This document shows positions 8,717 to 17,829 of a stretch of DNA of 64,000 nucleotides, one piece after another. A model generated the notes under the pieces. It saw nothing but the letters and a program-made list of their open reading frames with translations, had not been told where the DNA came from and ran no database searches. Both the position numbers and the translations under genes were made by a program. The stretch comes from Butyrivibrio sp. XPD2006 (lineage in GTDB: Bacteria; Bacillota; Clostridia; Lachnospirales; Lachnospiraceae): positions 1 to 64,000 of the forward strand of contig NZ_ATVT01000011.1 of assembly GCF_000420865.1 (NCBI RefSeq), given 5' to 3'. Position 1 is the stretch's first letter. Each line of letters begins with the position of its first letter.

Positions 8717-10222
8717 ATGACACTACAGTTAATTTTAATGTTTGCATTGATCGCGGTAATAATCATGATCATTGTTGCAGGATATGTGAAGGCTCCTCCG
8801 GACAGAGCATATATCATATCCGGTATGAGAAAGAATCCCCGAATCCTGATAGGACGTGCAGGAGTTAAGATTCCTTTCTTCGAGAGAGTCGACAAATTAT
8901 ATCTTGGTCAGATGACTGTTGATATTAAAACAGAACAGTCAGTACCTACAAACGATTTCATCAATGTAAATGTTGATGCCGTTGCAAAGGTAAGGATTGG
9001 AACAGATACAGAGTCAATTCAGCTGGCTGCCAAGAACTTCCTTAACAAGGATCCTGAGCAGATCACTTTGGACCTTCAGGATTCTCTGCAGGGTAACATG
9101 CGTGAGATCATCGGTACACTTGCTCTTAAGACCATAAATACTGACAGAGACAGCTTCTCGGATCAGGTTATGGAAAAAGCTTCAAGAGATATGAGCAAAC
9201 TCGGTATCGAGATTCTCTCTTGCAACATCCAGAATGTTACAGATGAGAATGGTCTTATCAGTGATCTTGGTATGGATAACACAGCTAAGATCAAGAAGGA
9301 CGCAGCTATTGCAAAAGCTCAGGCAGACAGGGACGTAGCAATCGCTCAGGCAGAGGCTGACAAGGCTGCCAATGATGCGAGAGTTCTTGCACAGACTGAG
9401 ATTGCTGAAAAGAATAACGCCCTTGCCATCAAGCAGGCTGAACTTAAAAGAGAAGCTGATACAGCAGGTGCTATTGCAGATGCTGCTTATCAGATCCAGG
9501 AACAGGAACAGCAGAAGACCATTCAGACAGCAACTGTAAATGCACAGATTGCTAAGGCTGAGAGGGAAGCAGAACTTAAGCAGAAAGAAGTACTGGTAAA
9601 ACAGCAGGAACTTGCTGCTGAGATTGAGAAGAAGGCTGATGCCGAGAAATACCAGGCTGAAAAGAAAGCTGAAGCTGAGCTGGTACAGCGCCAGAAAAAG
9701 GCTGAGGCTGCCAAGTATGAGCAGGAGCGTGAAGCTGATGCTAAAAAGGCTCAGGCCGAAGCTCAGAAATTCGCAGCAGAGCAGGAAGCTGCAGGTATCA
9801 AGGCAAAATATGATGCTGAGGCTGCAGGTATTGCTGCCAAGGGTCGTGCGGAAGCTGAAGCCATTAAGGCCAAGGGTCTTGCAGAGGCTGAAGCAATGGA
9901 GAAAAAGGCAGAGGCTTACAAGAAGTACAACGGCGCTGCTATGGCAGAAATGATGATCAAGATCATGCCTCAGATGGCTGCTGAGATTGCAAAACCTCTT
10001 TCTCAGATTGATAAGATCAATATCTATGGTACAGGCGACGGCTCAAACGGAGCATCACAGATTTCAGGAAATATGCCGATTGTCATGAAACAGGTATTTG
10101 ATACCATGTCAGAGGCTACAGGCGTTGATTTTACAGAAATCATGCGTGCCGGAACCTATGATGCAAAGGTCAACAAGAACATCAATATAACAGGTGCTGA
10201 TGTTTCGGTAGAAACAAAGTAA
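8717..10222 (+). CDS. Flotillin-like SPFH/band-7 membrane scaffold
   Basis: One N-terminal membrane-inserted helix (about residues 3-22) is followed by an SPFH domain (about 25-200) and then a long Ala/Glu/Lys-rich coiled coil (about 200-400) with repeated AEAEA and KAEA units, the flotillin signature. A hydrophobic, Met-rich C-terminal part follows. Bacterial flotillins (FloT, YqiK) organise fluid membrane microdomains and gather signalling and secretion proteins. At 501 residues it matches FloT. No NfeD-type partner is next to it; the gene has its own promoter and a terminator shared with the convergent purF-like gene. Confidence 0.93.
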   Translation: MTLQLILMFALIAVIIMIIVAGYVKAPPDRAYIISGMRKNPRILIGRAGVKIPFFERVDKLYLGQMTVDIKTEQSVPTNDFINVNVDAVAKVRIGTDTESIQLAAKNFLNKDPEQITLDLQDSLQGNMREIIGTLALKTINTDRDSFSDQVMEKASRDMSKLGIEILSCNIQNVTDENGLISDLGMDNTAKIKKDAAIAKAQADRDVAIAQAEADKAANDARVLAQTEIAEKNNALAIKQAELKREADTAGAIADAAYQIQEQEQQKTIQTATVNAQIAKAEREAELKQKEVLVKQQELAAEIEKKADAEKYQAEKKAEAELVQRQKKAEAAKYEQEREADAKKAQAEAQKFAAEQEAAGIKAKYDAEAAGIAAKGRAEAEAIKAKGLAEAEAMEKKAEAYKKYNGAAMAEMMIKIMPQMAAEIAKPLSQIDKINIYGTGDGSNGASQISGNMPIVMKQVFDTMSEATGVDFTEIMRAGTYDAKVNKNINITGADVSVETK

Positions 10223-10241
10223 TCAGTACCTTAAGATCTAA

Positions 10242-10278
10242 AAAATCCATCCTCGTTCATATAACGGGGATGGATTTT
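10242..10278. terminator. Bidirectional terminator
   Basis: A stem of about 16 bp (10242-10257 with 10263-10278, one mismatch) has A residues on the left and T residues on the right. It sits between the converging flotillin and purF-like genes and can serve both. Confidence 0.8.
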
Positions 10279-10288
10279 ATTTTGCTTA

Positions 10289-11710
10289 TTATTCTTTACC
10301 GCTCCAGCAGTATGTGCAGAGCTTGCAGGGTTCGATCGGAATAGCCTCTACCATGTCATCAAGACGGTGATAGTGAAGAGAAGTGAAGTTGAGCTCTTTT
10401 CTGATCTCCTCAAGCATTGCCTCGTATTGAGGTGAATCGGGATCGGTGTACTTTTTCACGGTCTCTTCGTTTGGACTTGGATATCCTTCAAGCTTTTCAA
10501 TGACACGTCTTGTGATAAGCTCCATTTCGGTGTTGGAACGAGAGAAGTTCAAGTATTTGCATCCGTAGATAAGTGGCGGACATGCAGGTCTTATATGAAC
10601 CTCTTTTGCGCCGCTTCTGTATAAAAACTCTGTTGTTTCCCTAAGCTGTGTTCCTCTTACGATTGAGTCATCAATAAGCAGAAGACTCTTGTTATTGATG
10701 AGCTGATTGATGGGCAGAAGCTTCATCTTGGCAATAAGATCGCGCCTTGACTGAACTGTGGGCATAAATGATCTGGGCCATGTGGGTGTATATTTTACAA
10801 ACGGTCTTGAATAAGGTATTCCTGAGGTGTTTGAATATCCGATGGCATGAGCAACACCGGAGTCCGGAACACCTGCAACAAGGTCGGGATGAAGACCTCT
10901 TTGCATGTCTCGCTGAGCAAGCTTGCCACCGCAGCCGTATCTGATGTTTTCTACGTTAAGTCCCTCATATGTAGATGCAGGGAAACCGTAATAAATCCAC
11001 AGGAATGTGCAGATTCGCATCTCATCAAACGCGGGAGCTACTATTTCGACGCTTTCCGGTGTTATATAAGCTATTTCGCCGGGGCCAAGTTCTTTATATG
11101 GATCATATCCGAGATTAAGATAGGAAAAGCTTTCGAAGCAGACACAATAGCCTTCATCCTTGTGGCCGATCTGAACGGGGGTTCGGCCGTAACGGTCACG
11201 TGCTGCATAGATTCCTTCGGGAGTCATAAGAAGAAGGGACATAGAGCCCTTTATGATTTCCTGGGCGTAACGTATTCCCTCTACGATGGTTACTTTCTGA
11301 TTGATTATAGATGCTACAAGCTCTGTGGGATTGATTTCTCCACCGCTCATCTCAAGGAAGTGAGAACGGTTATCTGCAAAGAGCTTATTGGTTATTTCAT
11401 CGATATTGTTGATCTTACCAACGGTGGTGATTGCGTAAGTGCCATGATGTGACCTTACGATAAGTGGCTGGGGCTCGAAGTCGGAGATACAGCCGATGCC
11501 GAGATTACCCTCCATTTTGAGCATATCATCTTCAAACTTGGGTCTGAAGTAGGATCTTTCTATATTATGAATAGAGCGATCGAAGCCTTTCTTTTTATCA
11601 TAAACTGCGAGTCCGGCACGACGAGTGCCAAGATGTGAATGGTAGTCGGTACCGTAAAAGAGATCGAATACTGCACTTTCACGAGACGCTACACCAAAAA
11701 ATCCTCCCAT
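10289..11710 (-). CDS. PurF-like amidophosphoribosyltransferase paralogue lacking the N-terminal Cys
   Basis: The start at 11710 is chosen over the longer frame (11788) because GGAGG stands 7 bases upstream and the protein then opens MGGFFGVASRES, the position of CGVFGI in PurF. Genuine PurF needs the Cys exposed at its N-terminus to hydrolyse glutamine; here it is Gly. The PRPP-binding loop LLLIDDSIVRGTQ (about 340-352) is intact. Cysteines matching the Bacillus PurF iron-sulphur ligands are also present (ICTF near 235, YGCKY near 385, CKLCTYC near 463). The enzyme may use free ammonia, use another glutaminase subunit, or do something else. From memory, similar paralogues occur in clostridia. 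No other purine gene is adjacent. Confidence 0.85.
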   Translation of the reverse strand: MGGFFGVASRESAVFDLFYGTDYHSHLGTRRAGLAVYDKKKGFDRSIHNIERSYFRPKFEDDMLKMEGNLGIGCISDFEPQPLIVRSHHGTYAITTVGKINNIDEITNKLFADNRSHFLEMSGGEINPTELVASIINQKVTIVEGIRYAQEIIKGSMSLLLMTPEGIYAARDRYGRTPVQIGHKDEGYCVCFESFSYLNLGYDPYKELGPGEIAYITPESVEIVAPAFDEMRICTFLWIYYGFPASTYEGLNVENIRYGCGGKLAQRDMQRGLHPDLVAGVPDSGVAHAIGYSNTSGIPYSRPFVKYTPTWPRSFMPTVQSRRDLIAKMKLLPINQLINNKSLLLIDDSIVRGTQLRETTEFLYRSGAKEVHIRPACPPLIYGCKYLNFSRSNTEMELITRRVIEKLEGYPSPNEETVKKYTDPDSPQYEAMLEEIRKELNFTSLHYHRLDDMVEAIPIEPCKLCTYCWSGKE

Positions 11711-11886
11711 GTGGAAACCTCCGGATGTACTGCGAATAGAATCAAGGGTTGTCAGATACGCTAACAATAATATCACAACTCTCAGCAATTTTTGAAGTAT
11801 TTTTGATACAGATTGATAAGAAAAATAATAAGGCTTGTAGTATCATTGTTTATTGAGGAAGTATTTTGATTTTATAGGAGGACGAT

Positions 11887-12528
11887 ATGAAAATTTATAA
11901 GGTTACAGACCCGGAATTTGTCAATTACGGAAGAATCATTGAGGGGTATGAAGAGGAGAAGAAGCAGATTGAAGATGCGCTTCGTGACAAGACTCCTATT
12001 CCCGAGGGAACAGACTACGTAGCTGAGGAGAAGGCTCTTCAGGAGCTTCCTGCAGCAGACAAGATCACAAACTCTCTCTTTGGCGGATCACCAATGCAGT
12101 TTGGATGGTGCAACGGACACAACACCAAGCTCAACTGCCTTGAGTATCATCGTTCAAGCGAGATCAATCTCGGTGCTACAGACTTTATCCTTCTTCTTGC
12201 AAAGAGAGAAGAAATCGTTGATTACAAGATCGATTCAAGCAAGGTTAAGGCATTCCTTGTACCTAAGGGAGTTATGGTAGAGGTTTATGCAACAGCTCTT
12301 CACTATGCTCCATGTCAGGCCAGCAAGGATTCAGGATTCCAGGTACTCGTTGGACTTCCAAAGGGCACAAACGTTGGAAAACCTGATTTCACACCTGCTA
12401 ACCAGGAAGATAAGCTAATGACAGCAACCAATAAGTGGCTCCTTGCACACGCTGAGTCTTCTGAAGCAAAAGATGGTGCATGGGTTGGCATAACAGGTGA
12501 GAACATCGATATCGCTGCAGATATCTGA
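11887..12528 (+). CDS. DUF4867 family protein
   Basis: This is a 213-residue soluble protein with SD AGGAGG 6 bases upstream. I recognise it as DUF4867, common in Lachnospiraceae and predicted to have a cupin/KduI-like beta fold. It reads KIYKVTDPEF at the N-terminus, QFGWCNGHNTKLNCLEYH in the middle, then VPKGVMVEVYATALHYAPC. The His, Glu and Cys residues there could form a metal site of an isomerase-like cupin. Family members are often near sugar-metabolism genes, as here, but its activity is unknown. A terminator follows closely, so it is monocistronic. Confidence 0.75.
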   Translation: MKIYKVTDPEFVNYGRIIEGYEEEKKQIEDALRDKTPIPEGTDYVAEEKALQELPAADKITNSLFGGSPMQFGWCNGHNTKLNCLEYHRSSEINLGATDFILLLAKREEIVDYKIDSSKVKAFLVPKGVMVEVYATALHYAPCQASKDSGFQVLVGLPKGTNVGKPDFTPANQEDKLMTATNKWLLAHAESSEAKDGAWVGITGENIDIAADI

Positions 12529-12559
12529 TAGCTCTTTTTCCTGATCATTAATGAAATAA

Positions 12560-12604
12560 ACTCCGGCAGAAAGGCTGATTGCTATTCTGTCGGAGTATTT
12601 TTTT
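12560..12604 (+). terminator. Rho-independent terminator
   Basis: A 12-bp stem (12560-12571 with 12585-12596, one G-U pair) with a 13-base loop is followed by a run of T residues. It ends the DUF4867 gene. Confidence 0.85.
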
Positions 12605-12754
12605 GCGGTAACTGAGCAAGGATACCATTATGGCATGAGTTCTACGATATGAAATAAGGATATTGGATTGTGTGACAGTTTTGTGATATACCCCATGATA
12701 TTATTACTTTGCAGTTCACAAGAACAAAAAATAAAAAAGGATGGTAATTCTGAT

Positions 12755-13002
12755 ATGAGAAAAACAATCAGGACATTGCTTATTTAAATGATGGTATTGA
12801 GCATGTATTTACCGATTTTACAATCCAGTATGGCGCAATTCAGGGTATTGGCCAGGTACAGTTTATTACAGTCGGAAACAACATTGAATTAACATATTTT
12901 GAGTCAAACGGTATTCCAGGTCTCATCGCTAAGGATGGCACAATTTATGCATGTGAGTTCCTTGATGCATATACGGTTTCACAGCTTATGAGTATGGACT
13001 GA
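12755..13002 (+). pseudogene. 83-aa small protein interrupted by a one-base frameshift
   Basis: An ATG at 12755 with an upstream AAAAGGATGG reads MRKTIRTLLI and stops. In another frame, 81 codons stay open up to the TGA at 13000-13002 and end CEFLDAYTVSQLMSMD, but that frame has no start codon. Adding one A to the A5 tract at 12760-12764 joins the two into an 83-residue protein starting MRKNNQDIAYLNDGIEHVF. The product would be soluble, acidic and beta-rich, with no family I know. It could be a real lesion, a sequencing error in a homopolymer, or a slippage-controlled gene. Confidence 0.6.
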
Positions 13003-13004
13003 TA

Positions 13005-15328
13005 TTATTCTGTTTCTATTGTTACGCTTGCAGGCGCAAGTCCTTCACCGGATACGATAAGTGTACATGATCTACCCATGTATCCGCTTCTGATAATGGC
13101 GGTTGCGCGACCTCTGTAGGCTGAAAAAGTGCCCATGGTGTAGTTTTCCTCGGTAATAGGGTTGGCTGAACCAAAAGCTGCGAGGAATCCTGCACCTTTC
13201 ACAGTGGCGCTCAGCCTGTTGTCAGCATCCGGAACGATATTTCCGTCAATATCCAAAAGCTCTGTCTGAACATAGATCACGCTGTGGCCGTCTGCGGCCA
13301 TTTTTGTTTTTTCCGCTGTCAGTTTTATTGAGTGGACAGGGCCTGTTGTAGTCAGAGTGTCTTTTGAAATTGTCACACCGTCTTTGTAGCTTACAGCTTC
13401 CAGAGTTCCCGGAGCATAAGTAATATCAAAGAGGAATGACTTTGGAAGGTCACTTACAAGCCTTTCTCCGGCTTTGCAGTTGCCCACAGACTTTCCGTTA
13501 AGAAAGAGCTCAACGCTGTCTGCATTTGAGAAAACCGCTACCTTCACAGGCTTATTTTCTGAATCTTTCCAATTCCAGTTTTTTCTTACATCAGTAAATC
13601 CCCAATTGCTTATAAGCTCCTTTTTGTCGTAAACCGCAGGGTCATAGGAGTATAGGTAAGTCTTATTGTTTCCCCAGATAACCGAACGATACTCGCCCTG
13701 AGGAAGTATATGCCCGTTGATATCAACGTCTGCGTCATTGGCAAGTCGCCATGGATAGGGTGAACCGTGGGACATAAGGGCAAATCCGCCTATTTTGTGC
13801 ATAGGATCATCCGGTGCCAAGAATACTGACTTTCCGATACCTGCCTCACCGATATAGTCAAAGGCTGTCCAGGTGAAATCGCCAAGGACGTAAGGGGTTG
13901 ATTCTACCATTGGCCAGCGAATACCGATTTCCTTGGGATAATTCTCGGAACCGAGTATTACGCGCTCAGGGAACATCTCATGGTCAAGCTGATACTTGTC
14001 TTCCATGTAGTTATAGCCAACAATGTCGAGGGCGTTGGTGAATGCTTCAGAGTATTCTTCCCAACTTGTATCGTTTTTACCTCCATCTGCATTCTGAAGC
14101 GGAGCATTGTCAGATGCATTGTTTCCCATGATTTTCTTCATGTTTTCTGCAGTCAGATCATCGTCAAGGCCACTCCAATATGAACAGATGGCATTTGAGA
14201 TGGGACGGCTTGGATCCAGAGCATGCGCTTTTTGTGCAATGCGTGTGGCGAGACTGTAGCCGTTGCCAAGACCTCCACGCTCTGGAATTTCATTGCCTAT
14301 TGACCAGATGGTCACTGATGGATGGTTTCTGTCACGTTTCATGAATGCAGAAAGGTCTTTTTCCCAATCGGTCTCGAAATACTGGTTGTAGTCGCCAGGC
14401 TGTTTCATGATTCCCCATGCATCAAAAGCTTCGTTAAAGACATACATACCGATCCTGTCACAGGCCTCTAAAAGAGCTGAGGATGGGGTGTTGTGCGTGG
14501 TTCTTATGGCATTGAAACCAATCTGTTTCATAATGGATAGCTTACGGAATTCAGAGTCGTACAAAGAAACTGCGCCAAGCATTCCATTGTCGTGGTGAAG
14601 GCATCCGCCCTTTAACTTAACAGTTTTACCGTTGACTCTAAGACCGTGCACTACATCGGCAGTTACGGTTTTTATGCCGAAAAGAACGGAAGTCTCGTCA
14701 TGTGTTCCGTGTCCTGTGGGGATGAAATGCGTTCTGAATTCTCCAGGGTGTCATTCTGCACCCGTATTTCTGTGCGAATAAATGCTCTGAGGGCCTTTCC
14801 TTCGGAGTCAAATTCGATATCTTTGGTGTATCCGAATATTCCGCTACCGGCAATATGGAGCTTTGGGCAGTGCATAAGCTCTACACTTCTGAAGATTCCG
14901 GCGCCTGTATACCAGCGGGAGTTTGGCTGCATACTGGGATTAACGGTCACAGTGACACTGTTCTCACGTCCAAAGTAGACTAAACGTGTGATGTCCACCG
15001 AAAATGGGGTATATCCGTTGTGCTGGAGCGCTGCCTTAGAGCCGTTTATATCTATCGTGGCATTCATCATGACACCGTCGAAATTCAGATATATGTCATC
15101 ATTTTCCCATTCTTTGGGAATCATGATCTTTTTGGTGTAGTAAGCAACACCTTCTGTATAAAAGCCGCTGGAAGCCCTTGCCGGAGCATCCTCTTTTACC
15201 CGGCTTTCTATCATATAGTCGTGAGGGAGATTTACTTCGCGAGTGGTATTCTCCCCGGATGGGTCCGGAAAGCCTCCCGGAAATCCGTAATTAAACTGCC
15301 ATCCCATATCAATATTCTGATTACGCAT
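13005..15328 (-). pseudogene. GH2 beta-galactosidase-like gene, broken by frameshift and internal deletion
   Basis: The N-terminal piece (14672-15328, 218 aa) has the GH2 sugar-binding domain (GWQFNYGFPGG, LPHDYMIE, GFYTEGVAYY) and ends after a wrong-frame tail. The C-terminal piece (13005-14651) resumes at VHGLRVNGKTVKLKGGCLHHDNG and holds the TIM barrel with acid/base SIGNEI and nucleophile ILGSENYP. In its frame the reading extends back to DETSVLFGIKTV. In GH2 enzymes about 80-100 residues normally separate those landmarks, but only about 30 are present, so part of the beta-sandwich domain was lost together with the frame. Both catalytic Glu remain, so decay is recent. The intact GH2 gene at 15571 lies divergent. 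Confidence 0.8.
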
Positions 15329-15570
15329 AGATGAAAATCTCCTTGCTTTTTTCTAAATCATATATACAGGGAGGTTAAAAGACAAGGTTTATTATTTACG
15401 GTAACCGGCGTATTTTCGCGCGTGAAAACAAAAGAGTTAAATTTTTGGACCTGAAAAGTCTCCAATATATTAAGAAATGTTCGATGAGATAAAAAGATTT
15501 GTCATAGGCATGTGAGATGCCTGTGGGATAAAATTATCATTAAGATATTATATTTTGTCCGGAGGATAAT
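15329..15570. promoter_or_regulatory. Divergent intergenic region between GH2 genes
   Basis: The 242-base gap contains a near-palindrome around 15413-15428 (TTTTCGCGCGTGAAAA), which could be an operator. An inverted repeat of 9 bp lies at 15503-15511 and 15517-15525 (5-base loop), about 45 bases before the plus-strand GH2 start. No strong promoter boxes are evident. Confidence 0.35.
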
Positions 15571-17817
15571 GTGAGAAGCATATATAAGATAAATGATAAC
15601 TGGACATTTCGCAGAGGCGGGGATGCGCCGGAGACAGTTACGATCCCACACTGTTACAACGCTGTTGACGGTCAGGACGGCTCCAAAATGTTCCGCGGAA
15701 TCACAACTTATGAGCGGAACATCGAGATAAAGGGCGAGGACCTTAAGCGTGCGATTTATCTCGAGGTGGGAGCTGCTTCTTTATCCAGCAGAGTATTTAT
15801 CAATGACAAACTCTGCCATGAGCTTAGATGCGGATTTTCGCTGTTCAGAGTTGATATAACTAAGTTCTTGTCAGAAGGCATCAACAGTGTCCGTATAGAG
15901 GTCAGTAACGCAGTGGATAACACTGTTTATCCTGCCATGGCCGATTTTTCTTTCTACGGCGGAATTTACAGAGATGTAAATATTATTATGGACGATGATC
16001 TTCATTTTGAGGAAGTTGGCAAGGGCCTAGACGGAATATACATAACTCCCGCAGTTGCCAGAGAAGATGGCGAGCTTTCAGCAGATATTTTTGTTAAAAG
16101 AGAAAACGGCTATGCAGGGGAAGCTACCTGTGAACTTAAGGTGATTGACAGGGCAAACGGCGGAGAAGTGGCCTCAGCTGCCGGAATAATATCAGACAGC
16201 TATGCAAAATTGTCGACAAGAATTCCTAAAGTGAACCTGTGGGACGGAGTCAACGGTCCATTTCTTTATGATGTTATTTTTGAGCTTTATGACCGGGAAG
16301 GCAGGCTGTGCGATACGCGCAGGATTGCTACAGGCTTCAGGACTGTTGAGTATTCTCCTGAAAAAGGTCTTTTGCTAAACGGCAGACCCTACAAACTTCA
16401 CGGTGTTGCCAAACATCAGGATTTCGGCGGACTGGGAAATGCTATTACGGAAAAAGAGCTGCAGACAGACCTGTCACTCATCCTGGAAATGGGGGCCAAT
16501 TCCGTGAGATGCTCTCATTATCAGCACTGCGACAGATGGTATGAGCTGTGCGATGAAGCCGGACTTCTTGTATGGGCGGAGATACCGGTTATAAGCTCTG
16601 TTCCGCAAAAAGCAGAGGCTGATGAAAACGCAATGAAGCACCTGGAGCTTCTTATTGACCAGGTGAGAAACCACACCAGCGTATACTGCTACGGCGTTCA
16701 AAATGAAGTATGTATGGTTTCTAAGAACCAATACACCTTTGATCTTGTGGACAGACTGAGCAAAAAGGCCAAGGAACTGGACAGTACACGTCTGATAGCC
16801 CAGGCCAATGAATATACAACAGAAGATGATTCGCCTATCCATAAATCAACGGATATTCTGGGATACAACCTGTATTATGGATGGTACTACGGCAAAACAG
16901 AGGATCTGCAGCCAAGGCTTGACAGTGTTCATGCTGCCAATCCGTATAAACCACTCATACTGACGGAATATGGCGTCGATACAAACCCGAGATTCCATAG
17001 CACAGAACCTAAAGCAAATGATTACAGCGAAGAATATCAGTTGTTATTTTCCGAGAATGCCATAAATGCTGTCGAGAACCGTTGTTTCATGGCTGGTTCA
17101 TACGTATGGAACATGTTTGATTTTGGAAGTGCCGGAAGAGCAGAGGGCGGTGAAAAAGGCAAGAACCAAAAAGGTCTTGTTACTATAGACAGGCAGATCA
17201 AGAAGGACGCCTATTATCTGTATAAAGCCCACTGGTCTCAGGAGAAGTTCATCTATATAGCCGGCAGAAGATATGTTAACAGGCCCGGTGATAAGACGGA
17301 CATAACTGTAATTTCCAATGTAAAAGAGCTTTCGCTTAAGGTAAATGGCGAGATTATAGGAAACAAGCCTGTGACATCCGCTATGACAGTGTTTGAGAAT
17401 GTGACAATTAAACCCGGAGAGAACGAGATAGTTGCCTATAGCGATGAGCTCAGTGATCAGATACTTATCAATTCGGTAAAAGGGCCTGATCCTTCCTATA
17501 TTTGTGAGAAGAAGACGCAGTCAGATATCGCGATCAACTGGTTTGAAGGCCTGGACCCGGAGACCATGGAAAAGACGAAAGAGACAGAGCTTGATCCTGA
17601 CGGTTTTTCCTTTGATGATACAATCAGCGATATTTTTGCAAACAACGAGGCCAAAGCTGTGTTCATCAAGTACTTACGGCCTGTTACAGATGGCCCCAGA
17701 TTTGATGAAGGGTCTCCCATAACAGTAAATACACTGCTCGGGTTTGTGAAAGCTTTGAATATACCGGAGGCGCTCCTTGCTGCTTGTGAGCGGGAGCTTA
17801 ATAAAGTTAAGAAATGA
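15571..17817 (+). CDS. Glycoside hydrolase family 2 (beta-galactosidase/beta-glucuronidase type)
   Basis: A GTG start with GGAGG 6 bases upstream gives a 748-residue protein without a signal peptide, so it acts in the cytoplasm. The order is the sugar-binding domain (FRRGGDAPETVTIPHCYN near residue 10), the immunoglobulin-like domain, then the TIM barrel with RLHGVAKHQDF-like entry (near 275), acid/base YGVQNEV (Glu about 381) and nucleophile ILTEYG (Glu about 466). A C-terminal beta domain and an extra helical tail of about 100 residues follow. GH2 enzymes remove terminal beta-galactose, glucuronate or mannose; the exact sugar is unclear. The GH1 gene follows after 12 bases, so the two form an operon. 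Confidence 0.88.
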   Translation: MRSIYKINDNWTFRRGGDAPETVTIPHCYNAVDGQDGSKMFRGITTYERNIEIKGEDLKRAIYLEVGAASLSSRVFINDKLCHELRCGFSLFRVDITKFLSEGINSVRIEVSNAVDNTVYPAMADFSFYGGIYRDVNIIMDDDLHFEEVGKGLDGIYITPAVAREDGELSADIFVKRENGYAGEATCELKVIDRANGGEVASAAGIISDSYAKLSTRIPKVNLWDGVNGPFLYDVIFELYDREGRLCDTRRIATGFRTVEYSPEKGLLLNGRPYKLHGVAKHQDFGGLGNAITEKELQTDLSLILEMGANSVRCSHYQHCDRWYELCDEAGLLVWAEIPVISSVPQKAEADENAMKHLELLIDQVRNHTSVYCYGVQNEVCMVSKNQYTFDLVDRLSKKAKELDSTRLIAQANEYTTEDDSPIHKSTDILGYNLYYGWYYGKTEDLQPRLDSVHAANPYKPLILTEYGVDTNPRFHSTEPKANDYSEEYQLLFSENAINAVENRCFMAGSYVWNMFDFGSAGRAEGGEKGKNQKGLVTIDRQIKKDAYYLYKAHWSQEKFIYIAGRRYVNRPGDKTDITVISNVKELSLKVNGEIIGNKPVTSAMTVFENVTIKPGENEIVAYSDELSDQILINSVKGPDPSYICEKKTQSDIAINWFEGLDPETMEKTKETELDPDGFSFDDTISDIFANNEAKAVFIKYLRPVTDGPRFDEGSPITVNTLLGFVKALNIPEALLAACERELNKVKK

Positions 17818-17829
17818 AGAGGTAAAAGA

